A DNA stretch of 64,000 nucleotides from JBGSYJ01 sp041748075 (GCA_041748075.1 JBGTDX010000022.1:14027-78026); one strand, 5' to 3'; positions 25,410 to 35,305 are shown, counted from the stretch's first letter. A program made the numbers and translations. Notes: generated by a model not told the origin, from the sequence alone.

Positions 25410-25431
25410 CTACTGTCTACTGTCTACTCTC
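25410..25431. repeat. Heptamer repeat CTACTGT at the SpoIIE gene end
   Basis: Three units (CTACTGT, CTACTGT, CTACTCT) cover the last codons and stop of the phosphatase gene, encoding its terminal ERVDSRQ. The same heptamer type occurs at 30749-30790. The 164 bases from 25246 to 25409 otherwise hold only the upstream region of the transaminase gene. Confidence 0.7.
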
Positions 25432-26618
25432 TCCCCCACCGCCTTCACAATGACAATGGTGCGGTCGTCCTGGCCCGGTGGGCCCCATGCGTCCACCGCA
25501 TGAAGCACTAGTCCCACAATCTCCTGGGATGAAGCGCCTCGGTTCTTCCGGACGATCTCCTTCAGTCGCTCGAGTCCGAACTCCTGCTCATCCCCGTCGT
25601 TGGCTTCGACGATCCCGTCCGTATAGAGGCAGAGGATATCGCCGGGCTCGACCTTCACGTATCCGCGCGTGTAGGAGGCATCGGGGGTCGGACCGAGGAC
25701 CATACCGCCGGCCGTGAGCAGCTCGTAATTGTCGCCCTTCAGAAGAAAGGGGGGGTTGTGACCCGCGTTCGTGTAAATGAACGTTCCGACCGATTCCAGC
25801 TCGCCGTAGAAGAGGGAAACGAACTTCGTCGTCAGCTTGTTTCGGTGGATGATGTGATTGAGCTTCTGAATCGTCCGGACGATCTTGAAGTCGCGGTCTA
25901 CTCCCATCCGAAGCCCCATGTAGATATCCCGTACCACGAGCGCGGCGGGAAGACCATGTCCCGTTCCATCGGCGATCGCCAGGCCGACGATCGAATCCGT
26001 TACCGGAATGAAGTCGTAGAAGTCGCCGCTGATGATCTCCGCGGGAACGGTGCGTCCATAAATGTCATACCCCTCGTAGTTCGGCATGCGGTTGGGCAGG
26101 ATGGACTGCTGAATGCGCTGCGCTTCTGCGAGCACGGTCTGGTATTTGTCCGCTCTGAGCTTCTGATTGATCGAATACCGGATGAGGTTCAGCGAGAACA
26201 GGATGTCTTCGCGGCTCAGCTCTGCCGCGACGTTGAAACTGAGGATAAAGTCCTCGTCGCCGACCGAAATAGCGGCGAAGCGTTCCGCACCGAGCTCCTG
26301 TTCGAGAATGGGATCGATCCCCTGGTCGGTCCGGTCCATCACCACAGCGCCGTTCTCCAGGGCTTTTTCGAGCGGCCTGTAATCACGAGGCACGATGATT
26401 CCCAGCTGACCGCTGGTGTTCTCACCGAAGCGGTGCACGAGCTGGTAGGTACCATCGTCGCGGTACTCGAAAAGCCGTCCGCCGGTGATACCCAACTCGT
26501 CCTGAAAACTCGAAGCAATCGTGTCGGCAACCGACGAGATCGTCGTGCGCGCATCTTCAGAAGTCTCGAGAACGGCGATCGTTTTCTGAACCTGCATCAA
26601 TAGATTCTTGTAGTCCAT
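25410..26618 (-). CDS. GAF-like sensor and SpoIIE/RsbU-type PP2C phosphatase
   Basis: The protein has 402 residues. The N-terminal part (about 20-160) looks like a GAF-type sensor. A short coiled linker (AEAQRIQQSILP) leads to a SpoIIE domain (about 190-395) with DIYGRTVPAEIISGDFYDF, GLAIADGTGHGLPAAL, YTNAGHNPPFLL and QDDRTIVIVK; the metal-binding Asp residues are present. Such enzymes dephosphorylate STAS-domain antagonists in partner-switching cascades. A STAS protein is encoded at 11.5 kb, but no anti-sigma kinase is visible. The last seven residues come from a heptamer repeat. The AlkP-family gene lies just upstream, 11 bases away. Confidence 0.9.
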   Translation of the reverse strand: MDYKNLLMQVQKTIAVLETSEDARTTISSVADTIASSFQDELGITGGRLFEYRDDGTYQLVHRFGENTSGQLGIIVPRDYRPLEKALENGAVVMDRTDQGIDPILEQELGAERFAAISVGDEDFILSFNVAAELSREDILFSLNLIRYSINQKLRADKYQTVLAEAQRIQQSILPNRMPNYEGYDIYGRTVPAEIISGDFYDFIPVTDSIVGLAIADGTGHGLPAALVVRDIYMGLRMGVDRDFKIVRTIQKLNHIIHRNKLTTKFVSLFYGELESVGTFIYTNAGHNPPFLLKGDNYELLTAGGMVLGPTPDASYTRGYVKVEPGDILCLYTDGIVEANDGDEQEFGLERLKEIVRKNRGASSQEIVGLVLHAVDAWGPPGQDDRTIVIVKAVGERVDSRQ

Positions 26619-26629
26619 GTCTCTTTACG

Positions 26630-28783
26630 CTACCTCAACGCGACGCCGTCCAGCTTGTAAGGGGGCTCCAGTCCGAGCACGTCGAGAACCGTCGCATAGA
26701 CGTCCGCGATGTAGGGACTGCGGTCCGTCGTGAGTTTTCGATTCACGAACAGAATACCCTTGACCAGTTCCGGATCTACCGAGCAGTGATCGCCGCTCCA
26801 GACTTCATTGTTGATCTCGAGCAGCTCTTTCTGGACTCCGCCAAGCGAGGTCTGCCACGACACGCGGTAACCATCCGTGTTGGTCACAAACAGGTCGGGC
26901 ATCACGTTGGGGTCGAACGACTCGTAGATTTCCTCGCGCGCCACAACTCGCGAGACCGGCCGGGCTCCATTCTCCGGATCGATCATGGCCTCCAGACCGT
27001 CAGCGAGCTCCCGCTTGAGCGCATCGTACTCCGCCCCGGGCTGGACGACGCCCTGCGATTCACGTCCAGCGAGATTGATATAGACCTCACCGAGCCCCAG
27101 GGCGTACGCACGCGTCTTCGACCAGTCGACGTTTTCCCAGAACTGACCCTGATCGAACAGAATCTCGAGGTTCCTCTCTTTCGCTTCGACTCCCTCCCGC
27201 AGTCCCATGTAGCCGTTCTGCACAAGCCAGGTGTTGTAGTTCACCGCTTTGCGGAAGCTCGCAAAACCGTGATCTGACAAGATGATCAGCGTCGCATTGC
27301 TCCGCGCCGCCGCCTCCATCGCCTCGCCTACGATCGCGTCCATGATCTGATAGGACTTCAGGATGCTGTCTCCCCACCTGGCGGCCAGATCTTCGTCGTA
27401 CGCCGGGTGTTCCGGGTCGATCGCTCGCCAGAACACATGTCCCACCCGGTCCGGAAACTCGAAGCACTGCACGAACAGGTCGTTGTCCTCGGTGAGAAAC
27501 TCTCTGAACATTTTTCTGTATTGATCGACAGTCCACACCATGTCATCCCAGAAGATCTGCTCGGTGGCGAACCCGGCTGAAACGGCCCATGTGTCGATCG
27601 CCCAGCCGATCGTCTTGTACGGTCCGAACTGTTCCGCCAGGGCAGGCGCCCAGTCGGCCGGCGAGGAAATACGAAATCCCAGAGGCAGACTGCGGGGGTC
27701 GAAATTGATGGGCGAAAGATAGAGCCTGACTTCAGGAGCGACGCTGAGCAGGTAGAACCTGCTAATGCCATGGACCCTGATGAACGGATTGAACTCGAAC
27801 TCGAAATCCGTCCACCCGCTCCATTCTCCGGGCCTCAGAGGGATCTTCTGCCGCCCCAGCTCGATCTGGACTGATGCGCGATCCTCCGCGACCGTTATGG
27901 TCATCGGCGTCGAGATGAATTTCGGCTCGGCAAACAGTTTGTTCGGCGGACCCACGATATCGGTTTCGATCACCCCTCTGTTGTCTTCGAGCTGCACGAC
28001 CTCGATGGAAAACTCATTCGATCCGCCGCCGGGAAGGTCGAGCTCCGACGTGAAGTAGAAGGGCTTCCCGACGCGTCCCGAAACGTCGGGCACGCCGAGG
28101 CCGGACAGTAGATTCCCATGTGCGAGATCGGAGGCTGGAAACGTGATCGGCACGTGAACGATCTTCGATTTCAGCCCTTCAGCCGCAACGACATCCCACA
28201 TCGGAATCCCCTGCCTTCGATTCACGGCGGAAGGGCGGCTGGTCGGGATGAATTCGGCTGTCCAGGAGGAGGCTCCCCATGCTGCGAGCGCTGCCGGGAC
28301 CGCGGCGATCAGGCCGGCCATCAGCCAGCTCAGCCGGAGCTTCAGGATCAGGCCCGTGAAGAGGAACACGACGAAGAACGTGATTGCCGCTGCCGCCCAG
28401 CGGTTTCCTTTGCCCAGCAGAAACGGCTCGGTCGTCTCCTCAATCGCTGCGAACACCGGCAGATACGTCTTCGGGTCGCGGCGGAGAAAGTCGAAGATTC
28501 CCGTCCGTCCGGGATCGATCCCCGTCGAGAATGTCGACCATGAGACCGGCGTCTGTGCCGGAAGGGTCGGCAATAGCGGACGGAAGGTGCCCTCGGCGCG
28601 AAGGCGAGCCAGGTTCGGCAGCTTTCCTTCATTCATCCACTGTTCCGTAAATCGGGCGTCGACTCCGTCGAAACCGACGACGATGACTTTTGGCCGCGGC
28701 TCAGTCTGAGCGGAGGTCGAGGAGACAAGGACGAGGGGCAGTAAGAGAACCGGGAAGGTGAGGGCGCGGCGAATTCGAGTCAT
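26630..28783 (-). CDS. Alkaline-phosphatase-superfamily hydrolase (type I phosphodiesterase)
   Basis: The protein has 717 residues from the ATG at 28783, chosen because a signal peptide (RRALTFPVLLLPLVLVSSTSA) follows directly. The metal site is visible: VVGFDGVDAR, TPVSWSTFSTGIDPGRTGIFD with the likely Thr/Ser nucleophile, LIILSDHGFASF and GDHCSVDPELV. Two hydrophobic segments are inserted near residues 130-185, an unusual feature that would anchor it in the membrane. The catalytic domain is presumably periplasmic. The substrate is unknown; relatives cleave nucleotide or phosphate diesters or transfer phospho-groups to glycans. Transcribed towards the SpoIIE gene, divergent from the solute-binding protein. 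Confidence 0.88.
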   Translation of the reverse strand: MTRIRRALTFPVLLLPLVLVSSTSAQTEPRPKVIVVGFDGVDARFTEQWMNEGKLPNLARLRAEGTFRPLLPTLPAQTPVSWSTFSTGIDPGRTGIFDFLRRDPKTYLPVFAAIEETTEPFLLGKGNRWAAAAITFFVVFLFTGLILKLRLSWLMAGLIAAVPAALAAWGASSWTAEFIPTSRPSAVNRRQGIPMWDVVAAEGLKSKIVHVPITFPASDLAHGNLLSGLGVPDVSGRVGKPFYFTSELDLPGGGSNEFSIEVVQLEDNRGVIETDIVGPPNKLFAEPKFISTPMTITVAEDRASVQIELGRQKIPLRPGEWSGWTDFEFEFNPFIRVHGISRFYLLSVAPEVRLYLSPINFDPRSLPLGFRISSPADWAPALAEQFGPYKTIGWAIDTWAVSAGFATEQIFWDDMVWTVDQYRKMFREFLTEDNDLFVQCFEFPDRVGHVFWRAIDPEHPAYDEDLAARWGDSILKSYQIMDAIVGEAMEAAARSNATLIILSDHGFASFRKAVNYNTWLVQNGYMGLREGVEAKERNLEILFDQGQFWENVDWSKTRAYALGLGEVYINLAGRESQGVVQPGAEYDALKRELADGLEAMIDPENGARPVSRVVAREEIYESFDPNVMPDLFVTNTDGYRVSWQTSLGGVQKELLEINNEVWSGDHCSVDPELVKGILFVNRKLTTDRSPYIADVYATVLDVLGLEPPYKLDGVALR

Positions 28784-29023
28784 CAGCGTTTGATTGCTCC
28801 TGAGGAGGACGGCAACTGGCGGACCCATGATAGCTGGTTGCTGTTCGGATACGCAGTCCTGTTGCTCCTGGGTGGCGGGACCCGCACCCTGCCCTCTTTT
28901 CGCCGCAGACTGGGACCCGTCGGAGGGGGGTCTCACAATCCGCAATCCGGACCCCACGATTCATTTAGGCATTCCTCTTGTAATCAGGCAGTCAGAGCGA
29001 TAAACAGCTCCCGAGGAGTCAAC

Positions 29024-30577
29024 ATGAAACGAACGATCTTCATCACAGCATTGATCCTTCCCCTCGCACTCGCATTCGGATGTGGAGGCCGCGAATCGGG
29101 CGCCGGCGGCGGGCGGGGAAACCCACAGCAGGATCTGGTGATCGCATTCGCCAGCAGCCCGACCAATCTCGATGCCCGTATCGGAAATGACAATGCCTCA
29201 GGACGGATTTTCGACCTGATCTACAGTGGCCTCATTGCCGTGACGAAACAGAACACCTACGCTCCCGATCTGGCGGAGCGATGGGAAACTCCGGACGATC
29301 GCACGCTGATCTTCCATCTGCGGCCGAACCTCAAGTTCCACGATGGACGTCCCCTGACCGCACAGGACGTCAAGTGGACGTACGACTCACTCATGGCCGA
29401 AGACTTCGCTTCGGGAAAGAAGTCGGGCTATGCGGCGGTCGCTTCCATCGAAGCGCCGGACGATCGTACGGTTATCTTCCGTCTCAGCGAACCGAACGGA
29501 GGCATCCTCGCCAATCTCAATCTCGGCATCGTGCCTCGCGGTGCGGACGCTGAGGTCTACAAGACCCGGCCTATCGGTGCAGGCCCGTACCGGGTCACCG
29601 AGTTCACCACAGACGAGCGTGTGGTCATGGAGTCCTTTGACGACTGGCACCTCGGTACGCCGAACATCAAACGGGTGATCGCGCGCATCGTCCCCGACGC
29701 CACGACGCGCGTACTCGAGCTGCGCCGCGGCTCGATCAATTTCGAGATCAACAACATCCCGTTCGATCAGGTGGCCGGGTTCGAGAACAACCCCGAGTTC
29801 AAGGTTCTCAAGGAACCGGGTGCCACGTACCAGTATCTCGCGTTCAACATGAGAGATCCGATTCTCGCCAAGAAGCCTGTACGCCAGGCGATTGCGCACG
29901 CGATCGATCGAGACCGCATCATCAACGACTTGCTCCTCGGGTACGGAACCAAGACCGAATCCATCTTCCCTCCAGGCCACTGGGCGCGCGCGGAGGGACT
30001 CCCCTCGTACGATTTCGATCCGGCCAGAGCGAAACAGCTACTCGATCAGGCAGGGCACCCCGATCCGGATGGTGACGGCCCCCGGTCACGCTTCACACTC
30101 AGTTTCAAAACCTCTACCGATCCCGAAGCCAACCAGAGGGCACAGATCATTCAGCAGATGCTCAAGAACGTCGGAATCGACATGCAGATCCAGTCGAACG
30201 AGTTCGGGACCTTCTATGAGGACATTCAGAAGGGCAACTTCCAGATGTTTTCTCTCTCTCGAGGTGGAATCCCGGATCCTGATTTCTACCAGGTCATCTT
30301 CCACTCGGCCAGCGTTCCGCCCGAGGGACAGAACCGCGGGTACTACATCAACCCGCGTATGGATCAGCTGATCGAGCAGGGACGCTCCACCTTCGATCAG
30401 CCGAGGCGCAAGCAATTCTACGACGAGGCGCAGAGGATCCTGGCCGACGATATACCGTACATTTCGCTCTATCACCAGACGAACATTGCCGTCATGCGTG
30501 ACTATCTCGACGCATTCGAAATGTACCCCTCGGGCTTCCTGCTCTCGGTGCCGAATATGACGAGCAGCGCGGAGTAG
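29024..30577 (+). CDS. Family 5 (peptide/nickel-type) solute-binding lipoprotein
   Basis: The protein has 517 residues from the ATG at 29024, with GAGGAG seven bases ahead. Signal peptide and lipobox (LALAFGC) are at residues 1-20. The SBP_bac_5 domain shows TNLDARIGNDNASGRIFDLIY, LAERWETPDDRTLIFHLRP and FHDGRPLTAQDVKWTYDSL, and family-type C-terminal blocks (PDFYQVIFHSA, YDEAQRILADDIPYISLY). It would deliver oligopeptides or similar ligands to an ABC transporter. No permease or ATPase gene is adjacent, so it is an orphan here. The 240 bases upstream separate it from the divergent hydrolase and show no clear promoter. Confidence 0.92.
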   Translation: MKRTIFITALILPLALAFGCGGRESGAGGGRGNPQQDLVIAFASSPTNLDARIGNDNASGRIFDLIYSGLIAVTKQNTYAPDLAERWETPDDRTLIFHLRPNLKFHDGRPLTAQDVKWTYDSLMAEDFASGKKSGYAAVASIEAPDDRTVIFRLSEPNGGILANLNLGIVPRGADAEVYKTRPIGAGPYRVTEFTTDERVVMESFDDWHLGTPNIKRVIARIVPDATTRVLELRRGSINFEINNIPFDQVAGFENNPEFKVLKEPGATYQYLAFNMRDPILAKKPVRQAIAHAIDRDRIINDLLLGYGTKTESIFPPGHWARAEGLPSYDFDPARAKQLLDQAGHPDPDGDGPRSRFTLSFKTSTDPEANQRAQIIQQMLKNVGIDMQIQSNEFGTFYEDIQKGNFQMFSLSRGGIPDPDFYQVIFHSASVPPEGQNRGYYINPRMDQLIEQGRSTFDQPRRKQFYDEAQRILADDIPYISLYHQTNIAVMRDYLDAFEMYPSGFLLSVPNMTSSAE

Positions 30578-30640
30578 CGCAGAGGTGGTCAGGAGCCGTC
30601 GCGGCGAGAAGAACATCTCACGCGCGAGTGCTGAACCATG

Positions 30641-30720
30641 TGTCATCCTGAGCGAAGCGAAGGATCTTCTCGAGTGGATCGTGCCTCGCAAGAAGATCCT
30701 TCGCTTCGCTCAGGATGACA
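30641..30720. repeat. CATCCTGAGCGAAGCGAAGG hairpin, copy 2
   Basis: Arms TGTCATCCTGAGCGAAGCGA and TCGCTTCGCTCAGGATGACA pair over about 27 bases. It lies between the convergent solute-binding-protein and glutamine-synthetase genes, a place where a bidirectional terminator would be useful. Confidence 0.85.
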
Positions 30721-30748
30721 AGTCCCTCAGGTCCCTCGGGAGGGAGGG

Positions 30749-30790
30749 CTCCTGACTCCTGACTTCTGTGTACTGTCTACTGTCTACTTC
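30749..30790. repeat. Heptamer tract at the glutamine synthetase 3' end
   Basis: Six consecutive 7-bp units with drifting sequence (CTCCTGA, CTCCTGA, CTTCTGT, GTACTGT, CTACTGT, CTACTTC) end a few bases from the stop of the minus-strand glutamine synthetase gene. They share the CTACTGT unit with the tract at 25410. Confidence 0.75.
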
Positions 30791-30793
30791 CCC

Positions 30794-31807
30794 CTACTCC
30801 CCGCAGACCGTCTCGATCAGAATCGCACAGACTTCGTAGGGATCCATGTTCGCGGCGGGACGCCGGTCCTCGAAGTAACCCTTCTTCTGTGCTGCAGTAG
30901 CCATTGGAATGCGGACGGACGCACCGCGGTCGCTCACACCGTAGCGGAACTCGTGGATTGGCGCGGTCTCGTGCAACCCTGTCAGCCGTTCCTCGTTGTG
31001 GGCCCCATACACCTTGATGTGATCCTCGTGACGCTTTGCGAGCTTCTCCATCGCCGCCTCGATCACAGCAATGCCTCCGTCTTCGCGCATTGCCCTGGTA
31101 CTGAAGTTCGTGTGGGCGCCCGCTCCATTCCAGTCTCCCTTGACAGGTTTCGGGTACAGCGTCGCGCTCACCAGATACTCTTCGCCGATTCGGTACAGAA
31201 GCCAACGGGCGAGCCAGAGCTCGTCGGCCATCTCGAGCGGCGGAAGTGGTCCGATCTGAAACTCCCATTGTGCCGGCATCACCTCGGCATTGGTTCCGGC
31301 GATCTGGATGCCCGCACGGATGCAGGCCGCGGCATGAGCTTCGACGATCTCGCGTCCGAAGACTTCGTCGACGCCTACGCCGCAGTAGTAACCGCCCTGG
31401 GGCGCCGGGAATCCCTTGTCCGGCCACCCGAGGGGTTTGTTTCCGTCGAATAGAGTGTACTCCTGCTCTATGCCGAACCAGGTTTCGTGATCGGCGTACT
31501 TTTCAGAAATCTCGCGCAGCTGTGCGCGCTTGTTGCTCCAGTGCACCGTCTCGTCCGGATTCAATACTTCACACAGTACGAGTATGTCGTCGTCGCGATG
31601 CAGAGGATCGGGCGCTATCCGCACCGGATTGAGCTTCAGATCGCTGAAGTGACCGGATGCCTGGTAGGTGCTCGAGCCGTCATAGCCCCACTCGGGAAGG
31701 TCGCTCAGCTTATGAACGGGACCGTCGATGATCTTGGTCTTCGAGCGGAGCTTCTGTGTCGGTTTCTGTCCATCGATCCAAATGTACTCCGCCGTAATCT
31801 TGGCCAA
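30794..31807 (-). CDS. Glutamine synthetase, type II (eukaryote-like)
   Basis: The protein has 337 residues from a TTG start at 31807, with GGAGG eight bases upstream. The frame is open further but the extra part is not family-like. Type II signatures: AEYIWIDGQ, LPEWGYDGSSTYQA, WFGIEQEYTLFD, GYYCGVGVD, AGTNAEVMPAQWEFQIGP and the ATP/Glu-binding NGAGAHTNFST. It makes glutamine from glutamate and ammonia. Length and motifs are those of the octameric/decameric GSII class, commoner in eukaryotes and some soil bacteria than the long GSI; GSII lacks the adenylylation loop, so control is likely transcriptional. No promoter is clearly seen. Confidence 0.93.
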   Translation of the reverse strand: MAKITAEYIWIDGQKPTQKLRSKTKIIDGPVHKLSDLPEWGYDGSSTYQASGHFSDLKLNPVRIAPDPLHRDDDILVLCEVLNPDETVHWSNKRAQLREISEKYADHETWFGIEQEYTLFDGNKPLGWPDKGFPAPQGGYYCGVGVDEVFGREIVEAHAAACIRAGIQIAGTNAEVMPAQWEFQIGPLPPLEMADELWLARWLLYRIGEEYLVSATLYPKPVKGDWNGAGAHTNFSTRAMREDGGIAVIEAAMEKLAKRHEDHIKVYGAHNEERLTGLHETAPIHEFRYGVSDRGASVRIPMATAAQKKGYFEDRRPAANMDPYEVCAILIETVCGE

Positions 31808-31946
31808 GTGATGCCTCCGGGAACTGCAGAATGATGAGTGTGAGAGTGAGCGGGAAAGCGTTGCCTCAAGATAGCAAACCGGAGCCCGCCGGCGAAAGAT
31901 GAAAGATGACCTTCCGAAGGCTGCGAACACTTCGGATCGCCTTCGC

Positions 31947-33083
31947 TCAGCTTGCTCCGAAGAAGCCCGAAGCGGCCTGGGCAGTGCCCGCGACCACGAC
32001 ACGGTTATTGCCCCGGTTCTTGGCCTCATACATGGCTGCATCGGCGCGCCTGAGCAAGTCGTTCTTCTCGATCTCCAGAGAGCGCGATCGCCCGGGAGGA
32101 TAGTGAGCCACTCCGATCGAGGCCGTCAGCCAGCTCTTGAGATGCCGAGCCGGCATTCCGAAACCATAGGCGTGCTCGAGAAACACGTTCTGTTCGATGG
32201 CTTTCCGGATTTGCTCGGCCACCTCAATGCCGCCTTCCTCAGAGGTTTCCGGGAGAATGATGACGAACTCGTCTCCGCCGTAGCGCGACACGGTGGCTGA
32301 CTCATGCGAGACCACACGGCTGAGCAGAAACCCGGTCTCGCGCAGCACCTGGCTGCCCGCCAGGTGGCCGTGCGAGTCGTTGATCTTCTTGAAGTCATCC
32401 AGATCCATGAAGAGCAGGACGCAGCCTTGCGCACTGGCGTCGGCCTCGAGCATCGTTTCGCTGAGCCTGACATGGAACCAGCGGTCGTTGTAGAGACCGG
32501 TGAGGTCGTCCTTCTTCGCGAGCTCCTGCGCTCTTTTTGCTTCGAGCGCATTCAACAGAGTGAACGACGTATAGCCGGCGAAGATCTCCAGCAGCGCCAT
32601 GTCCCGCTCGGTGAAGGGCTGCCCGTCCATCCCGTTGATCAGTTCGAGCACCCCGCAGACGTTCTTGCCGATGTAGATGGGCACGCAGACAATCGATTCG
32701 GACTTGTGGCCGGTCGACTCGTCGAACTTCGAGAAGAAAAACTGGTCCGTACTCACGTTGGCCGACAGGTATGGCAATCCCGTCTGATAAACCCGGCCAG
32801 CGATTCCGTTCGCTGCCGACAACGTCTTTCCGATCAGGCCCTCGCTCGCGGAGCCGAAGGCGGCGATGAACGACAGAAGGTTTTTCTCTCTATCGGCAAC
32901 CTTGTGCGCTGGATGATCCAGGAGAATGGAGCCCGACTCCGAAGGCACGAACTCGAACGCCTTCTGCAGGACCTGACGCAGCAGGACGTCGAGATCAAAC
33001 TCGCTGCGAAGCGTAAAGCCCGACTTGTGACGCTCGAGAAAGGGCTCGAGGTCACGAATCTGAAGCGAATGAAACTGGATCAT
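31947..33083 (-). CDS. GAF-GGDEF diguanylate cyclase
   Basis: The protein has 378 residues from the ATG at 33083; 33119 and 33140 are alternative starts. The GAF domain spans about residues 25-180 (FVPSESGSILLDH, ANGIAGRVYQTGLPYL, GVLELING). The GGDEF domain spans about 195-365, with DDLTGLYNDRWFH and an intact RYGGDEF active site. The stretch LMDLDDFKKINDSHGH is slightly different in text (LFMDLDDFKKIN) but canonical. It should make cyclic di-GMP in response to a ligand or redox signal at the GAF domain. Cytoplasmic; no membrane segment. A TATAAT-like box lies on the minus strand near 33120. Confidence 0.9.
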   Translation of the reverse strand: MIQFHSLQIRDLEPFLERHKSGFTLRSEFDLDVLLRQVLQKAFEFVPSESGSILLDHPAHKVADREKNLLSFIAAFGSASEGLIGKTLSAANGIAGRVYQTGLPYLSANVSTDQFFFSKFDESTGHKSESIVCVPIYIGKNVCGVLELINGMDGQPFTERDMALLEIFAGYTSFTLLNALEAKRAQELAKKDDLTGLYNDRWFHVRLSETMLEADASAQGCVLLFMDLDDFKKINDSHGHLAGSQVLRETGFLLSRVVSHESATVSRYGGDEFVIILPETSEEGGIEVAEQIRKAIEQNVFLEHAYGFGMPARHLKSWLTASIGVAHYPPGRSRSLEIEKNDLLRRADAAMYEAKNRGNNRVVVAGTAQAASGFFGAS

Positions 33084-33199
33084 CAGGTGCGTCCGCGCTG
33101 AAGGTTGTAAAAATGCCATTATAAGCGGTTCGAGTGTCATTGCGGTGCGAAAAACCCTCCAACTAATAACAGTTCTCGAATGACTCGACACGGCCCACG

Positions 33200-34675
33200 C
33201 TATCGCAGACCAAAAATGAAATCCCCGACAGTGAAGACCAGAATCAGGATCAGGATCGAGAACATGACGTTCAGATAGACTCCCGCTCGCGCCATCTGCG
33301 GAACCGACAGGCGGCCACTTCCGTAGATGATGGCGTTCGGCGGTGTAGCCACAGGCATCATGAACGCGCAACTTGCCCCCAGCACAGCGGGAATGGCCAG
33401 CAGCAGAGGATTGATGCTCATCCCGGTCGCGATCGCGGCGATGACCGGAAGAAAAGTTGCCGCCGTCGCCGTATTGCTGGTCAGTTCGGTCAGGAAGATG
33501 ACCACCACCGTCAGTGCGAGAGCGACGAGCGGCACTGGCCATTCCTCCAGCGCACCCAGCCTGCTCCCGAGCCACACCGCCAGGCCCGTCTTCTGAATCG
33601 AGTCCGCCAGCGCGAGCCCCCCACCGAATAGAAGCAGCACCGACCAGGGAAGACGTTCGATGTCCTTCCACTCGAGACCGAAGCGTCTCCAGCTCCCGTC
33701 CACCGGAATCACGAACATCGCGAAGCCGCCTGCCATCGCGATCGTTGTGTCGTTGAGGCCCGGAACGTACGGATCGAGCAAGGGCCGGATGACCCATAGA
33801 AGCGCTGTCACCGCTGTGATCGTCGCCACGATGGTCTCGTCGCGGCGGCGCCTTCCGAGTTGCGCGAGCTCCCGCGCGATGACTTCCGCGCCGGAAGCAA
33901 ACGCGCTCCCCTTCAGGGGATGGAGAAACCGGGTCAGAATCAGCCATGTGAGGGGGAGCGAGACGAGAACCAGCGGAACGCCGAGGAGCATCCATTGACC
34001 AAATCCGATCTCGACGCCATACGTCTCATTCATGAACCCGGCAAGCAGCGCGTTCGGCGGAGTTCCGATCAACGTACCGAGCCCTCCGATACTCGCGGCG
34101 TAAGCAAGACCCAGCAACAGCGCAACCGAGAAGTTGCGCTCCTCTTCCGGATCCCCGCCCTCTTCCGCGCAGAGGGCGATGATCGACGTGGCCATCGGAA
34201 GCATCATCAGCACCGCGGCCGTATTGCTGATCCACATGCTGAGAAACGCGGTCGCTGCCATGAATCCGCCGATCAGCCGTGCCGATCCCGTTCCCGAATG
34301 AGCGACGATGTTCAAGGCCAGTCGCCTGTGCAGCCCGCAGCGCTCGAGCGCGAGCGCAATCATGAATCCTCCCATGAAGAGAAAGATCACGGGGTTCGCG
34401 TACGGAGCTGTTGCCGCAGCGACGTCCTGAATGCGCATGAGCGGCAATAGAACGATCGGAAGAAGCGCCGTCACGGGGATCGGCACGGCCTCGGTGATCC
34501 ACAGGATCGCCATCAACAACGCCATCGCGGCTGTCCGCCAGGCCGCAACCGACATTCCCTCGGGCGCCGGGACGACGAGCAGGATCAGGAACCCGGCTGG
34601 TCCGAAAATCAGCCCGGCCCTTTGCCGGAGAGAGCTTCCGGCCGGGTCGTCGGAATCTCCGGTCGCTTTGCCCAT
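33200..34675 (-). CDS. SLC13/DASS-family sodium-dicarboxylate transporter
   Basis: The protein has 491 residues with about 11-12 membrane segments. Both SNT motifs of the divalent anion:Na+ symporters are present (MWISNTAAVLMMLP and ELTSNTATAATFLP), as is the WITEAVPIPVTALLPIVLLP block near the N-terminus. The predicted substrates are succinate, malate or similar carboxylates. It stands alone, divergent from the SRPBCC gene. The C-terminal signature MMPVATPPNAIIYGSG is intact. Confidence 0.92.
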   Translation of the reverse strand: MGKATGDSDDPAGSSLRQRAGLIFGPAGFLILLVVPAPEGMSVAAWRTAAMALLMAILWITEAVPIPVTALLPIVLLPLMRIQDVAAATAPYANPVIFLFMGGFMIALALERCGLHRRLALNIVAHSGTGSARLIGGFMAATAFLSMWISNTAAVLMMLPMATSIIALCAEEGGDPEEERNFSVALLLGLAYAASIGGLGTLIGTPPNALLAGFMNETYGVEIGFGQWMLLGVPLVLVSLPLTWLILTRFLHPLKGSAFASGAEVIARELAQLGRRRRDETIVATITAVTALLWVIRPLLDPYVPGLNDTTIAMAGGFAMFVIPVDGSWRRFGLEWKDIERLPWSVLLLFGGGLALADSIQKTGLAVWLGSRLGALEEWPVPLVALALTVVVIFLTELTSNTATAATFLPVIAAIATGMSINPLLLAIPAVLGASCAFMMPVATPPNAIIYGSGRLSVPQMARAGVYLNVMFSILILILVFTVGDFIFGLR

Positions 34676-34775
34676 CGCGGAGCATCATAGCGAACCGGCG
34701 TTGAATCGACGCGGTTCCTGCCGCATGATAGGAATCGGAGCGCGCCCCGGGCCGAACGGCGACTCGAACACATTG

Positions 34776-35285
34776 ATGAACATTCGCAACATTCATGAGC
34801 GCGTTCTCGACGCACCCCTCGAGTCCGTCGGCGCGCTGATCGACAGCCTTGCTTCCGAAGACGACCGGCTCTGGCCGAAAGACCGCTGGCCGGCCATGAG
34901 AATGAATCGTCCGCTCGCGGTCGGCGCGCAGGGTGGCCATGGCCCGATCCGATACACCGTGGAAGCGTACGCCGCGGCAGAGAGCGTTCGCTTTCGATTC
35001 ACTGCCCCACGCGGTTTCGACGGCACGCACGGTCTGTATCTGGAGGTGCTCCCGACCGGCGGCGTGCGATTACGACACAGTCTGTTGATGCAGGCTCAGG
35101 GCTTGGCACGCGTCACCTGGCCGCTTCTGTTCCGTCCGCTGCACGACGCGCTGATCGAAGATGCATTCGACCGCGCCGAACGGAGTCTCGGGCTTCCCTC
35201 CCGCGAGCGACGATGGCCTGTCAAAGTGCGCGTTTTACGCTGGATTCTCAAACGGACATCAAGGCGGAGAAGCCGCGAGTCGTGA
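34776..35285 (+). CDS. SRPBCC/START-like protein
   Basis: The protein has 169 residues from the ATG at 34776. The sequence has a START/SRPBCC outline: an N-terminal VLDAPLESVGALIDSL, a central GPIRYTVEAYAAAESVRFRF and a C-terminal helix HDALIEDAFDRAER. This fold binds hydrophobic ligands in a deep pocket. No catalytic residues or named subfamily were recognised. The Arg-rich C-terminal tail is unusual. Divergent from the transporter gene. Confidence 0.65.
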   Translation: MNIRNIHERVLDAPLESVGALIDSLASEDDRLWPKDRWPAMRMNRPLAVGAQGGHGPIRYTVEAYAAAESVRFRFTAPRGFDGTHGLYLEVLPTGGVRLRHSLLMQAQGLARVTWPLLFRPLHDALIEDAFDRAERSLGLPSRERRWPVKVRVLRWILKRTSRRRSRES

Positions 35286-35305
35286 TGCGCGTTATCCTGC
35301 CTGCC

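Noticed and set aside
31947..33995. 682-codon reading of the GGDEF gene
   Set aside because: The first 300 codons are the antisense of the SLC13 transporter; the family-like part starts at about 33083.
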